Assembly: GCA_009760855.2 (NCBI GenBank)
Contig: WPIO01000170.1
Coordinates: forward strand, 271,501-292,500
Direction of reading: 5' to 3'
DNA length: 21,000 nt
Source of the DNA: Cristatella mucedo
Lineage: Eukaryota; Bryozoa; Phylactolaemata; Cristatellidae
Positions 1 to 9,670 of this stretch are shown here, piece after piece. A program made the translations under genes and the position numbers. The notes beneath the pieces were generated by a model. The model was not told where the DNA came from. It worked only from the letters and a program-made list of their open reading frames with translations, and searched no databases. Positions within the stretch are counted from its first letter, which is position 1. The number at the start of each line of letters is the position of its first letter.

Positions 1-60
1 GGTTAATGGCAGCATGCACAGTGTCAGCACGCATAAGCACATGAAGGACGAATCACAGGG
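1..60 (+). repeat. Direct repeat, left copy (matches window end)
   Basis: These 60 bases match 20941-21000 at 57 of 60 positions in the same orientation, with no gaps. The match is cut by the window edge on both sides, so its true length is unknown. In the right copy it forms part of a degenerate 38-bp tandem unit, which suggests a minisatellite-like or dispersed repeat. A duplication with a period of about 20.94 kb is the alternative. Confidence 0.9.
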
Positions 61-350
61 ACCCACTAAATGCTGTCCTAAGTAGGTGTGTCTTTACAGG
101 GGATGTTCTGACGCAAGTCAGGAGGGAGCACGGTCTTAAGGATTTCAGGTTTGTACGAGGTAGTGGTAAACTGTTGGATTCCGAAAAGTGGGTGTTACGA
201 TGCTTGGCCTGATGCCGGTCGTGCCTTAAACTTTCGTCATGATCGTGCCCTAAAACTATTGGTTCGCCGGTCAGGATGCAACTTACGATATCCGGTTTTA
301 AATCGAGGCTAGTTGCACAAGAACCCGTTTCTTTTATTTTCCTAACCATT
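61..350. other. Non-coding stretch before the GT tract
   Basis: No convincing coding sequence is seen on either strand. The short ORFs here lack coding-like codon use. The bases near 191-210 share a short string with the ends of the SINE A copies in the minus-strand gene's intron (a ggtgttacgatgcttggcc-like sequence), so part of this may be decayed repeat. Confidence 0.4.
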
Positions 351-580
<230 letters not shown>

Positions 581-1070
581 TATATGTATTGATGGAACTG
601 CTGGCAGCCCTTTTTGGTGGCACATCGGCGGGCCCCATAAGAATTGAAGGAATTTCGTTATGTGTTTACTGCTCGCTGATACAAGAGAATGTCTGGGCAT
701 TCGCATACCTATAAGATTTGCTTTCTGGTTTTCTTTTGCATTTCCAAGGTAAGAGGGGCACGAATCTCAACCTTGCCAGACTTGCTCGTTAGGTTACTTT
801 GCTTGCTGAGAATCCAACAGTTTGCAATTGCTGCCGTTGCATCGGAGCCCGGGCTTGCCACAATCCTGCCTCATATTGTCGTCTCTTTCTGTTGATCTTG
901 TTTTATGAACCATACACAGAAGCAAACTTGTGCATGCCTATGGCGATACCCCGGAGGTTCTGCATGGTTTGCTTAATACGGCTATTTCGGCTAACCCTGC
1001 GACTTAACCGTTGAACTGTTGGAAAGTTATCACTGTTTTTTAACTGTTTGGTTGTAATAATAATAATGAT
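581..1070. other. Intergenic or intronic, no gene seen
   Basis: AT-richer sequence with only short ORFs and no coding-like bias. A short (TAA)n-like patch lies near 1056-1072. It may be intron or 5' flank of the gene whose terminal exon is proposed at 1568-1973, but I see no upstream exon that I can support. Confidence 0.4.
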
Positions 1071-1071
1071 A

Positions 1072-1170
1072 ATGCATTCGCATAGCGCCTTCAGATAACT
1101 TAATCTCTTTCTAGGCACTTTACATATATTGTCCTTGTTTCCTACAGAGATCCAGTCGTAGCCCTTGATT
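1072..1170 (-). repeat. SINE A fragment (diverged)
   Basis: The stretch reading agataacttaatctctttc and the next 40 bases align with the tail of the better-preserved SINE A copies (14789-14995 minus, 18690-18862 plus): a loose 'gagaacttaatctct..caggcgctt.atata' pattern. The tRNA-like head is eroded, with only a weak remnant near 1145-1165. Orientation is minus, judged from the intact copies. Confidence 0.5.
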
Positions 1171-1567
1171 TTAATATTTTACCAGTAAAGGCTTTGTTAG
1201 CTCCATGCCCGACGGTCGACTCATGAAGCCTCTGCAACGATTTAACGTTCTTAATGAAATTGGCCAAGCTCGTTGCTTTCTCTTCTATTCAGCGAATCGG
1301 TGTGCCATATTGAGTTGTGACGTCATTTCCTTTCCAGTGTGGTTGACGGCACCACCCTCACATACTTCACGTTGTATGCACCTCTTCTGTATTTTACATT
1401 CCTAAGGCAAGCACTAAGGTTTGTACAGATCTCGAATCGGTCGCGTTCATGTACGCCATTGATTTGTCTTTCAAATCATCCGGTCGTGTGCAGACACCGG
1501 TTCCTCGACGTTGCAGCTGGCTGCTGCCAGCCCAGTGTGTGCAATTATTTGCTTACTTTGCCTGCAG

Positions 1568-1973
1568 CAAGCGACCTGGGCTCGACACGCAGTTCTACTA
1601 CCCCCATGAGGACGATCAAACTGCAGACGAGCACAACCACGGGTCGATCCAGAGCTCGACGCCCGGTCTGCCCAGGCGTAAGAAGATCAGCTTCGAAGAC
1701 AGCTGCAGCAGTGTCAATAGGAACCTGTGCGACACTATCAGCACGGGAGTGCAAGACTCGCCGAACACTGTGGGCCCCGATGACGGTGACAGCAGCATAT
1801 TTAATAGCGGCTTGTACCGCGACAGCCGGGGCAGCAGCCTGGTCGGTGCCGGTACCAGTAACGAGGGTGGCGTCGAGGCCTCCGGAGGTGACTTGCTGTC
1901 GAAGTATGGTCCCATTTTTCGCCCCCTACAGGCCGATAAAAATCGAAAGGCACCGCTGAGTACGCCGACGTAG
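1568..1973 (+). CDS. Putative 3' terminal exon, unrecognised protein
   Basis: An open frame runs to a TAG stop at 1971-1973 and turns sharply coding-like after about 1568: most third positions are G or C, unlike the AT-rich flanks. A good splice acceptor precedes it, a pyrimidine-rich run followed by tgcctgcag at 1559-1567. The acceptor would give a phase-2 intron, so base 1568 completes a codon. About 134 residues are encoded: a hydrophilic, Ser/Gly/Asp-rich tail with an FYYPHEDD stretch, a PRRKKISFEDS basic-acidic patch and the C-terminal part KYGPIFRPLQADKNRK. It has no membrane segment or recognisable domain and looks like a disordered cytoplasmic tail. The frame stays open upstream to 1449, but that part lacks the codon bias and is probably intron. 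No family is recognised, and the upstream exons are not seen. A processed-gene remnant cannot be excluded. Confidence 0.55.
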
Positions 1974-2479
1974 CGATGGGGGATGCAACAGCCCTAATAT
2001 ATAGAAACTGTGCTCGGCTCTAATTGACTGCAGCCTGATTGGCACTGCCTGCTCACTGTCTCCTCGCTGCTGCTGAAAGCTCGGTGGCTGCCGCTCGTGC
2101 TCCTTCCCGGCAAAGCTTGTTTCTAACGTACGCTACGCTACGTATGTACAACTCGTCCACTCTCGTTTTGCTCCCTTGGCAGAATTGCTTTTTACCAGCT
2201 GCTAACCTAGTCAGCGGTTGCGTTGTCGTGCGCGCAACTGAATTGCAACTTTTTTTCTTTTGAGCGCCTGAGCCTTCCCGAATGGTGTGGCAAAGACGTG
2301 CGATAGTGCAGACAGGTGATCGCCAGTCTCTCATTTGAATGTCGTTCATAGCTTGTGGCATCTGCGCGCACAGCCGCTGGCTACTCCTTGCGAAGTCGGT
2401 GGCTACTCTGTGCCCTATCGAGATAGAGGAATCAAGATTCTTATAGTTTTAGTTTCTTTTTATCCCCGAGTTTTAGCCG
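1974..2479. other. Possible 3' UTR and intergenic sequence
   Basis: This follows the stop at 1973. No AATAAA is seen close by; the nearest on the plus strand is at 3412-3417, about 1.4 kb downstream, so the transcript end is unresolved. The ORFs in this stretch show no coding bias. Confidence 0.35.
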
Positions 2480-2600
2480 AGGGGGGAGGTGCTCTAAAGC
2501 TTGGGTCGATGCGAGTGAGTTTGAGTCCTGCTGCAGGCGATCCTGCCCAGTGCAACCTGTTGCTAGCTGCTGCTGGCTCGTTTGCCGATGTATAAATGAA
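2480..2600 (+). repeat. SINE B-like fragment (weak)
   Basis: A B-box-like gtttgagtcctg (2519-2530) is followed by tgcaggcgatcct and a tgctgc-rich body. This is the same order as in the clearer SINE B copy at 2760-2912. No convincing A box is present, so it is a diverged or truncated copy. Confidence 0.4.
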
Positions 2601-2759
2601 GCTATGGACTCAGTTGACCTTTAGAATGTTGTAGATGCAGCTGTTGGATAAAGACTGGTTTTAAATTAGTAATTAATGCTTGTCGATCATAGGTTAATCA
2701 AACTTGATGAAATTTGAATACATAGCATACAGCAACATGGCTTAGCATTGGTGAACCGT

Positions 2760-2912
2760 AATGGCACACGAGGTAATGTGGCTGCTTTTCACGACCTCGA
2801 TCCCGAATTCGAGGTTTGAATCCTGCAGTGGGCGATCCTTTATTGCTGCTGCAAGCAGTGGCCATAGCCGTAAAGGCTCTTCTGTGGCTGTAAGAGGCTT
2901 TTAAATCAGCTA
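2760..2912 (+). repeat. tRNA-derived SINE, family B
   Basis: The head is tRNA-like: an A-box-like tggcacacgaggtaatgtgg near 2762 and a B box ggtttgaatcc near 2814. The body reads gcagtgggcgatcctttatt, then a GC-rich segment, ending in gaggcttttaaatcag. The same body in the same order occurs on the minus strand at 19105-19268 and, partly, at 15335-15450. That makes this a dispersed family, not a tRNA gene. The tRNA cloverleaf is not intact. Confidence 0.8.
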
Positions 2913-3795
2913 GTATTTGACGTGTCTTCCTCTATTAGTGTATTACTTGACCAAGTCGCTGAGGTATGGTTTTAATCAGTTCTGCACATTATTGCATAAT
3001 TGCACATTAGTAATTCACAATTATAAGTTCCCTATTATTATTATTGTATCTGTACAATACATTATATTAGAAATACCGTAGCCTTAAGCCCACCCAATAA
3101 GTTTCGTTTTAGCTGCCTAAGTGAGTATGTATCTGCATTTCCTGATATGACATTCAGACGTTGGGAAAATTCCGCCGACGCATTTTAATGTGCCTGCTGC
3201 CAATGTATCCGAACGAAGGGGGACAAAGTACTCCGTGGCATCTGCTAAGATATGTGAGGCATACAAAATATTTTGGAATGCCTGTCGGGGATCACGACAA
3301 ATGCTGGGCGCCTCATTTCATCTGTGGGTAATTAATTGGTAGGAAAGCTGTGGAACCTAAGAGGAAAAATTGCTGCTTGAAATTTTGCTATACGTTTTGA
3401 GTCATGAATTAAATAAATTAACCATGAATGAAATACTTTTATGTATATTCCTTATTACAGTGTTGCTTTCTTGTGTGAGGGGATTATATAGAGGGGCAGA
3501 AAGAGCTACATGTCAACCTACTGGAGAGTGGCCCAGCACCGATGGCATCCTATAGGCCTTGAGGTGTGGATGGGTTTGCTTTGAGCCTTCGAAATATTGA
3601 CAGCTAGTCACTTCCACGCCACGATGGGTGCTAGTAACATGCAGCACCTCTGTGACTTCGGAATATACCACTCAGCGTTCAGTGACGGACATGGAAGTAG
3701 TCTTGACTGTTTGGTCTTGATTGCGGCTGTGCTCTACTTCTATTGGCATACCTTCACGCGTTAACCTCGCTTGGAGGGAAATAAGCGTAACGAAA
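2913..3795. other. AT-rich intergenic DNA
   Basis: Mostly AT-rich sequence without a supportable gene on either strand. It contains an AATAAA at 3412-3417 that could serve the plus-strand gene ending at 1973, although the distance is long. Confidence 0.4.
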
Positions 3796-3901
3796 TCACA
3801 GTTGTGACTGGCGAACTAAATTCCTTGCCACTGATTCGGACCCTAGTCCGTGCAGACTAGTGACATACAAAAGTAGGGCAGAGCGGCTATCAAGATCGAT
3901 C

Positions 3902-4180
3902 CTAATATTGGTTGAAAAAGTCCATATCCTCACTTCGAGCTTTTTTGTCCAACAGCCGCTGAGGAGGACAAAGCATTGTATAGAGCTCCCCATGCAAGTC
4001 AAGAAGCTCAAAATACAACTGACTAGCCATCACTTGAAATTCGCTATTCATACCGGCATGTAATGGATTGCTACATCCGGCTTCTCGGCATTTCAATTCT
4101 CGAACCGCTAATAATCTCAAGCACTCGTCATCATTGACCGATTTAGGTCTCGCTACATCTGCCTGTATCGGGTGGTGCAT
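3902..4180 (-). CDS. Unrecognised 92-codon ORF
   Basis: An ATG-to-TAG frame of 92 residues with a mixed, protein-like composition, including QLYFELLDLHGELYTML and CPPQRLLDKKARSEDMDFF. A TAA stop lies directly before the ATG in the same frame, so it cannot extend upstream unspliced. No domain is recognised and codon use is not strongly biased. It is adjacent to, and on the same strand as, the ORF at 4281-4823. Both could be remnants of one decayed gene or transposon, or chance ORFs. Confidence 0.2.
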   Translation of the reverse strand: MHHPIQADVARPKSVNDDECLRLLAVRELKCREAGCSNPLHAGMNSEFQVMASQLYFELLDLHGELYTMLCPPQRLLDKKARSEDMDFFNQY

Positions 4181-4280
4181 TTACATGGGCCAGCACCCTT
4201 GCATGCATGCGCCGAGTCTGCATCATCGACAGATTGGAATTCGCAAGCCCCAACAGCCCCTTCATTGGGCAAATTAAAAA

Positions 4281-4823
4281 TTAATCACCGTTCGACTTAA
4301 AAAAAAGCAGCATGTTTTGGCAAGCTGTGGCATTTTGTTTTATTTTGAGGCGTAAGCAATTGTAAAATATGGATGTCGGACGGTCGCCATGTCGGAGCCC
4401 GGTCATCGTCATAAATGCTTCCAGGCTTTCGTTGAAACCGCACAGCTCCCGCAGCGAGCTGGCGTAGAGACGTGGAAAGCACACGGAGCGTATCATCCGA
4501 CGACATCGAATCCCTTCACTTGGATGAGTGACGCACAGGAAATAGATGGCGAAAATATACTGCCAATACTGGGCACACTTTTGAGAAAACACGTGGCAGC
4601 AGCGTGGTGCCATTTGCTCAATTGCTCCCCGACGGAAGTGAACACCCAGATGGAAAACTGGGTCTACCCTTGGCAGCAGCGGAGCAAGCTCCAGCTGATG
4701 ATCAATAGTGAAAAACCCCAGCGATCCAGTTAAGCACAAATCAACAAACTGATTAGAGCAGATAATATCAATTGGTCTGAATACGACTGCCAGCACATCC
4801 GGCCGGCAGAGTAAGGATACCAA
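4281..4823 (-). CDS. Unrecognised 180-codon ORF, possibly decayed
   Basis: A 180-residue frame on the minus strand, rich in Cys, Phe and Leu, with readings such as WQYIFAIYFLCV and SSLRELCGFNESLEAFM. A second minus frame over 4530-4720 also reads as plausible hydrophobic protein before hitting a stop, as an old coding sequence with indels might. The plus strand also carries a 114-codon frame (4389-4733), so strand choice is uncertain. No start context, splice site or family supports it. Treat it as a candidate pseudogene or repeat-derived ORF only. Confidence 0.2.
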   Translation of the reverse strand: MVSLLCRPDVLAVVFRPIDIICSNQFVDLCLTGSLGFFTIDHQLELAPLLPRVDPVFHLGVHFRRGAIEQMAPRCCHVFSQKCAQYWQYIFAIYFLCVTHPSEGIRCRRMIRSVCFPRLYASSLRELCGFNESLEAFMTMTGLRHGDRPTSIFYNCLRLKIKQNATACQNMLLFFKSNGD

Positions 4824-5225
4824 CTTCTATAATACTTGGGGTGTCTCCTGCCTGCGTCACACCTCGAAACCACAGAGTTCTGTCTCAAGCGCATTTGGCT
4901 TAGGTGACATTCCATTAGTAAAACCTGCGTTTATTAAAGGATCGAGCTACATGACTTCAGATGGGCCCGATTGCGGTAACTTGGGTCACCAAACTTCCGC
5001 AAGTAGAATCGCAATTAATTATTTAACCTTTGGATAGCTGTTCTAAAAAATATAGCATTTAGAAGTAGTAAAACGCCGTTGACATGATTCAGGAGCAGCA
5101 CCGTCAGAATCGTATCGAAGCAATCTGAAGAACTATGCACACAAGAGTACAATGAAAGGATGCACGCTATGGTTGGTTATAATGATGATATATAAACTTT
5201 TTGCAATAATGTTCTCATTAACGAA
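4824..5225. other. Intergenic, nothing recognised
   Basis: AT-rich sequence with no ORF of note, no repeat matched elsewhere in the window and no tRNA-like motif. Confidence 0.35.
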
Positions 5226-5552
5226 ATGGAACTGGTGTGCAAGTTCTTGGTAACATTTCCCGGTAACTTCCTTGACACCCGCTCATCTGAAAAGATTACG
5301 CAGGAGATCCGGAATCGTGGTTCCAGAGCTCGCCTGGGTAGCATCGCTGATAATGAGGACAAAGATCTTGTCAATATTGGCGTGCCCTTGGCGCGGCATC
5401 CAATATGGCGCAGACTCCTAACAAAAAAAAGCGCATCAGCCATGAAGGTTGCTCCGGGCGTGCAGATACGCTCTGTGGGGCACGCGAAGAAGGCACCAGC
5501 GGTTGTCCCAAATCAGCCATCATCAATCTTGAGCTATTTCTCAAAAGAATAG
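5226..5552 (+). CDS. Unrecognised 108-codon ORF with basic centre
   Basis: An ATG-to-TAG frame of 108 residues. It has basic segments (RRLLTKK and GHAKKAP) and ends in QPSSILSYFSKE. Another plus frame starts at 5415 with MAQTPNKKKRISHE, over an A8 run (5422-5429), which could be a slippage point between the frames. The C-terminal hydrophobic-aromatic ILSYF resembles, with imperfect spacing, short PCNA-binding-type motifs; this is inference only. No family is recognised and no upstream exon is seen. It may be a chance ORF or a decayed transposon end. Confidence 0.2.
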   Translation: MELVCKFLVTFPGNFLDTRSSEKITQEIRNRGSRARLGSIADNEDKDLVNIGVPLARHPIWRRLLTKKSASAMKVAPGVQIRSVGHAKKAPAVVPNQPSSILSYFSKE

Positions 5553-5689
5553 GTTCGATTTTCATGATCGACCTCTGGATCCTTGCCCTGGATCTGGTCA
5601 GTCGATGCAAACTTGCGAAATAAAAATCACCGTTTTCGAAATCGCTGTCTTTCTGCTGACGAATAGAACTCGTCGAGGCCGACATTTTT

Positions 5690-6179
5690 GGCCTATTTAC
5701 ATATAATTTGGACCGATATTCAGGTAGTTACCCCAGTCCCCTCGCGCCCCCTTACCGCCGTCGGGCTCGAATGTCAGACTAACATGTCGAACCGCTCTTT
5801 TGGGCGGTTAACCTCTCTCCGAATATCTAGCATGCACACGCGAGGGTCTGCCAGCTGCCACTGCAGAACCATTAAGTGAGACTTCTGAGGGATTCAGGAG
5901 TTAACACCCTGGCACGGAACCGGCAATCTTTTCTTTTAGGATTTCCCGTTCTCCTTTCTTTGAAGCACCGGTCTTAGTAGAACTGTTTGAGTTATCTTGA
6001 GGAGAACGCAAGTTGATTGCTCTCAAGCAAGTGCACTACGATCAATGTTTTAATGCGAACTGCGTACGAGTGACGGTTATCGATTGCAGCTAACCAAGTT
6101 CTGCCGAGGCGCATTAGGCATGAATTCACATCGATAAACACGAGATTGTATGGCAACAGGTAAATATTGTTACAAGTGC
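5690..6179. other. Intergenic, nothing recognised
   Basis: No gene with coding bias and no tRNA-like motif is seen. The right end abuts the diverged repeat C copy that begins near 6180. Confidence 0.35.
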
Positions 6180-6480
6180 GGCGTGTGGCTTCCGCCGTCC
6201 GGGATGAACTAGGCCGCAAGGACAGCTCGCTTAGCAATGCTACTCTCAGCCGCCAAAAGACGGATACTGGCAACGCGTGAACCTCGTAGCGTGGCTAGCG
6301 ACTTGAAGCTGCTGCATCCATACACGCAGGTATGCCTAAAATAGCAGGAACACGACAGCGACTAAGAGAGCTCATAATAGAGCATAACAAGTTCATATCC
6401 ATACTATAGATACACGTAAATGTATTTGACAGCAACGGGGGAGGCGGGTTACATAAATTAAAGAGCGGCCATGATTTAGA
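6180..6480 (+). repeat. Dispersed repeat C, oldest copy
   Basis: It aligns along its length with 18370-18650 on the same strand. Shared landmarks in order are: gtggcttcc, gaactaggc, a gctagcgactt/gttagcaactt core, acacgcaggtat, catatccat/cacatccat, cagcgacgg/cagcaacgg and gcggcc. A third, nearly identical piece of the middle is at 15468-15570. Divergence of this copy is high, with many substitutions and small gaps. No coding capacity is clear, and the repeat class is unknown. Confidence 0.65.
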
Positions 6481-6544
6481 TCGTTGGCTCTTTGGTCTAC
6501 TGCTTAGATGCAGAAGTTGAGTCCGTAACCACAAGTGCCTGGCT

Positions 6545-6918
6545 ATGTGTCGGCCTTTATGCGGTATCGGCGGTAGATTATTCCATATTCGGTTCTCAGC
6601 TACTAAAATTCAGGAACCGCGAATAATATTTTTCAGCCTTGACCTGGCCGGTTTAGCTCACGCCGCCGTTTCGCTACAAATGATCAAACAAGTCGCACTC
6701 ACGACGCCAACAGGAGCTCAGCCTTCCACAGCCAGCCACAGCAAGCCTACAAACGAGTTCTATATGCCGCCTCAGCTTGGGCAATTCGTTTGCGCACAGA
6801 GTACCTCTCTTTCTGAAGCTTATTCCAATCTACAACTCACAAGTGCCATTTATTTTTTATGTGGCATTGAGGTAGATTGGTAGAGGTAGACTTGTGTCAG
6901 AAATGCATAGGCAAGGCA
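6545..6918. other. Intergenic with a short diverged repeat
   Basis: Bases 6585-6690 resemble 18965-19060 on the same strand. They share attcgg, the 15-base string ggaaccgcgaataat less its first base, and ttagctc.cgccg.cgtttcg. This is a second, short dispersed repeat of unknown class. No gene is supported here. The 112-codon plus-strand frame at 6545-6883 shows no codon bias and no recognisable domain. Confidence 0.4.
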
Positions 6919-7190
6919 ATTGCAACGACAACTGCTCTCCTACTGCCGGCTATGGCACATCCTTTTCAGCCGTCCTGAGCTGCTACTTCTATGCTACTCA
7001 CTACCTCGACTGCTCTCCTGACTCTGCTACGCTTCCCACTTTTTCTTTGTTGCGTGAGATTAACTCTGTTGGCTACCGAATGCGTACCGAAAGCCGCTTA
7101 GGCTGTGAGTGCGCTATACAAAACTCTCCTGTGTAACACCCACATGAACTTCATGACTTTGTGGAGTTACATACGGAGATACACAACATA
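6919..7190 (+). mobile_element. LINE 3' end, solitary copy (CR1/L2 type)
   Basis: It matches the 3' part of the LINE at 7640-8690 from its caacgacat/caacgacaac point to the end. A run of about 60 bases from taccgaatgcgtaccgaaag to caaaactctcctg (7074-7132) is identical. The tail is made of short ACATA/ACATT-like repeats (acacaacataacataat), the kind of simple-repeat tail CR1/L2 elements carry instead of poly(A). There is no reverse transcriptase core. The residual 80-codon reading frame is simply the element's C-terminal frame. Confidence 0.85.
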
Positions 7191-7639
7191 ACATAATTGC
7201 ACAGTAGACATTATCTACAAGTCCATTGCAAGATCTGTTACGTGTAAGCACCGCAGTTCCGGCTAAAGATATTGGCTTGACTAAGGCAAGCGCTGACGGC
7301 GAACTTGACTCTGTGACGGCTGCAGTTGCTGCTTGGTCTGACAACATTTGGGATTAGATAAAGTCAATTTGAGCGGAAGCTGTGCTTAAAAACTGGGTAA
7401 ACTATATAGCAGTATTTTAACAAACTTATGAAAATTTAAATACAACGCTCGATCTTAATGATTCAAGGGACAGTACTAGAAGCTAAGCGTAATCTAGCGG
7501 GATTCGTGCGTATCGTTGTTGAGAGTTTGGTTTCTCTGAAGGCGGAGGTAGTTCAGTGTTTTGATAGAACGGAAGTAATATCTGAAGCTTACGCCGCGGC
7601 TAAACGTGAATTTTCTAAATGTAGTTCCGGGACTTCTAC
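7191..7639. other. Intergenic between two LINE pieces
   Basis: Short ORFs only. Bases 7458-7630 are open in plus frames but share nothing recognisable with reverse transcriptase, so the boundary of the downstream LINE is placed near 7640. Confidence 0.35.
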
Positions 7640-8690
7640 TAATCGGCAACTCAAGTGTGCCAATGGCTGCAGCAACTGAGAAAATGAATGCTTGCCTTGC
7701 CGATATTCGATCCTGGATGTCGGAAAACTTCCTGACATTAAATGACGATAAAAGTGAACTGCTTCTCATAGGACACTCTTAGCGTGTGGCTGGATTAAAA
7801 GGCTTTGCTGTTCTAATAGGTGATGCTATTGTGCGACCGTCACCACGTGCTCGTATTCTAGGTGTCGTGTTCGACAGCTGCCTCAATTTCAAAAGCTTCA
7901 TTCAGAAGACTGCCTCTACAGCTAGCCATCACATCCAATCCCTATCCAAGATTAGAAGATGTCTCCCACAGTGGCTTGTAAAAAATTTAACAAGCTCTTT
8001 AGTTCTGTCTCGGCTTGATTATTGTAATTCCCTTTTGGCTGGGCTACCAAAGAAAGCTATTATGCCACTACAGCGGACTATGAATATGGCTGCAAGGCTG
8101 GTCTTCAAGTCCCAGCGGTTTGAGCACGTGTCACCTTTGCTGGAAGAGCTAAGATGGTTGCCGGTTCAGCAAAGGATACAGAGCAAAGTTCTTATGCTGA
8201 CCCACAAGGCCCGCCACGGCTTGGCTCCTTCATACCTAGCAGAACTGCTGCATCAGTTTCAGCCTGTTCGCGCCCTCAGGTCCTGTGTGGACAATAAATT
8301 AGCTGTCCCGTTCCTCCGCTTAAAGACAGTTGACGACAGAAGCTTTAGCTCTGCAGGTCCTAGACTGTGGAACTCGCTTCCACAATTCTTGCGCAACGAC
8401 ATCTACTCTCCAACTGCCGACTATGGCACATCTTTTTCAGCGGTCCTGAACTGCTACTTCCATGCTACTCACTACCTCAACTGCTCTCCTAACTCTGCTA
8501 TGCTTCCCACTTTCTCTTTGTTGCGTGAGACGAAGTCTGTTGGGTACCGAATGCGTACCGAAAGCCGCTTAGGCTGTGAGTGCGCTATACAAAACTCTCC
8601 TGCGTAACACCCACATAGTCGTTATGACTTTGTGGAGTTACTGACGGAGATACATTACATTACAATGGCTGCACGCGGAACTAACATACA
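7640..8690 (+). mobile_element. 5'-truncated LINE, CR1/L2 clade
   Basis: It is a non-LTR retrotransposon that begins inside the reverse transcriptase palm and runs to a tail of tandem acatt units (8651-8676). The conceptual protein shows family hallmarks in order: MNACLADIRSWMSENFLTLN, then GVVFDSCLNF, SRLDYCNSLLAGLP, ELRWLPVQQRI and RLWNSLPQFLR. The YADD catalytic motif would lie upstream of the truncation and is absent. The 3' end carries gagtgcgctatacaaa, like the ends of L2-type elements. It is dead on arrival: 5'-truncated, without endonuclease, and with an internal stop. Confidence 0.92.
7663..8607 (+). pseudogene. Reverse transcriptase C-terminal fragment
   Basis: This is the frame-1 reading within the truncated LINE, from the ATG at 7663 to the TAA at 8605-8607. 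A TAG at 7780-7782 interrupts it, after the WM..NFLTLNDDKSELLL segment that follows the catalytic motif in CR1/L2 polymerases. The rest (7783-8607) stays open through the thumb and C-terminal region, with SRLDYCN, LPVQQRI and DRSFSSAGPRLWNSLP. The last 70 residues or so are the segment also present in the two solitary 3' copies. It lacks the YADD box, fingers and endonuclease, so no activity is expected. One stop and otherwise intact frames suggest a fairly young insertion. Confidence 0.88.
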
Positions 8691-9014
8691 AAGCTTAGTC
8701 TGGAAGATCTCAAAGTGAAACTGTAGCCATTTTGAAGGCAGTGGTTGAAGCTCCTTCTGCTGAAATCGAAACTCCCGACATTCAATTAAAAATGCCATAT
8801 TTCACGATTTAATGGGATGGGGTGGATATGCTACTAGCAACGTGCAAGTGTCCGGTACCGTAGCCTTTACTAATAGCACGAAGCGATGTGCGATCGGTTT
8901 TTGTGCCTTTCATTGCCGTTAGACAGCTTGTGACTTTTGTATATTGCTTGCACGCTGCTACTGTAAAAACTGCTGATAATATAAGCAATATAAGCAATAT
9001 ATTATATAGTTCAT
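8691..9014. other. Intergenic, nothing recognised
   Basis: AT-rich, with a small (ATATAAGCA)-like duplication near 8978-8998 and short TA runs. No gene is supported. Confidence 0.35.
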
Positions 9015-9170
9015 TTGTAGAGCTTCATAAGAGAACTTAATCTCCTGCCAGGCGCCTGACACGTGCCACAGGGCTCGAGCCCACGACTTCAGTCACCAAG
9101 CACATTCACCTTGACCTCGGTCATCAATTGCCGAGTACCTTTACCCCAATTCTGACAATGCCGCTTGACC
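9015..9170 (-). repeat. tRNA-derived SINE, family A
   Basis: On the minus strand a tRNA-like head shows an A-box-like ttggggtaaaggta and a B box gggctcgagccc (plus 9070-9081). The A-family body and tail follow (gagattaagttctctta on the minus strand). Neither arm of an intact acceptor stem is seen, so this is a SINE and not a tRNA gene. Confidence 0.75.
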
Positions 9171-9379
9171 GATCTGCAATCTAACGCTGCTTTACTAATC
9201 CGAAATCGCCCTGCTGGCCGTGTCAGCACACTGAAGAGAGATAGGCAACGGTCAATGCCTGGCCTAAGAGGACTCGTGATTTATCCATGTTTGATGCGGC
9301 GACAGCGATACATGCCGATGCATTTTGATGACGTAGAGGACCAGCGCACTAGTCACTCTCTGATGCATTCAGCTTTTCA

Positions 9380-9670
9380 GAGACTCGTCGTCTTCGCGTC
9401 ACGTGACTCGGTCGTACGGCGTCCTCTATTAGCGACATTTCGAATCGCCCTCCGATGGTGCTCGCCTGCTGGGCGAGCGAGTTCCGACCTGGTGCGTGCG
9501 TGCGTGCTGCAAGGATCGTACGCCCGGGGCCAAGACCGCGCGCCTGCGTTCATCCTCCGGCGGCGGCGGCTGCGGCGGCCGCCAGATCCCTGAGCGGTCG
9601 GAGTGCTCGGCTTCAGCGCTACGACCGCACAAGCCGTGCGATGCCTCAGGTAGACGTGGGCTGAGACGGA
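9380..9670. other. CpG-dense block with palindromic E-box
   Basis: This is one of several CpG-dense blocks. It contains the perfect palindrome gtcacgtgac at 9398-9407, a bHLH-type E-box, and a (CGG)n-like stretch at 9556-9582. The ORFs on both strands are by-products of GC richness and show no domain. A promoter or first exon of an unseen gene is possible but not shown. Confidence 0.35.

Noticed and set aside
3370-3555. 61-codon plus-strand ORF with a hydrophobic stretch
   Set aside because: Starts on a non-ATG codon in AT-rich DNA, with no context or homology to support it.
6919-8607. The LINE C-terminal tail as a selected coding region because its frame is open in three copies
   Set aside because: Comparing copies 1 and 2 by eye gives about nine amino-acid-changing and four silent differences over about 62 codons, a neutral-like pattern. 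The strongest conservation is at the nucleotide level near the 3' end.
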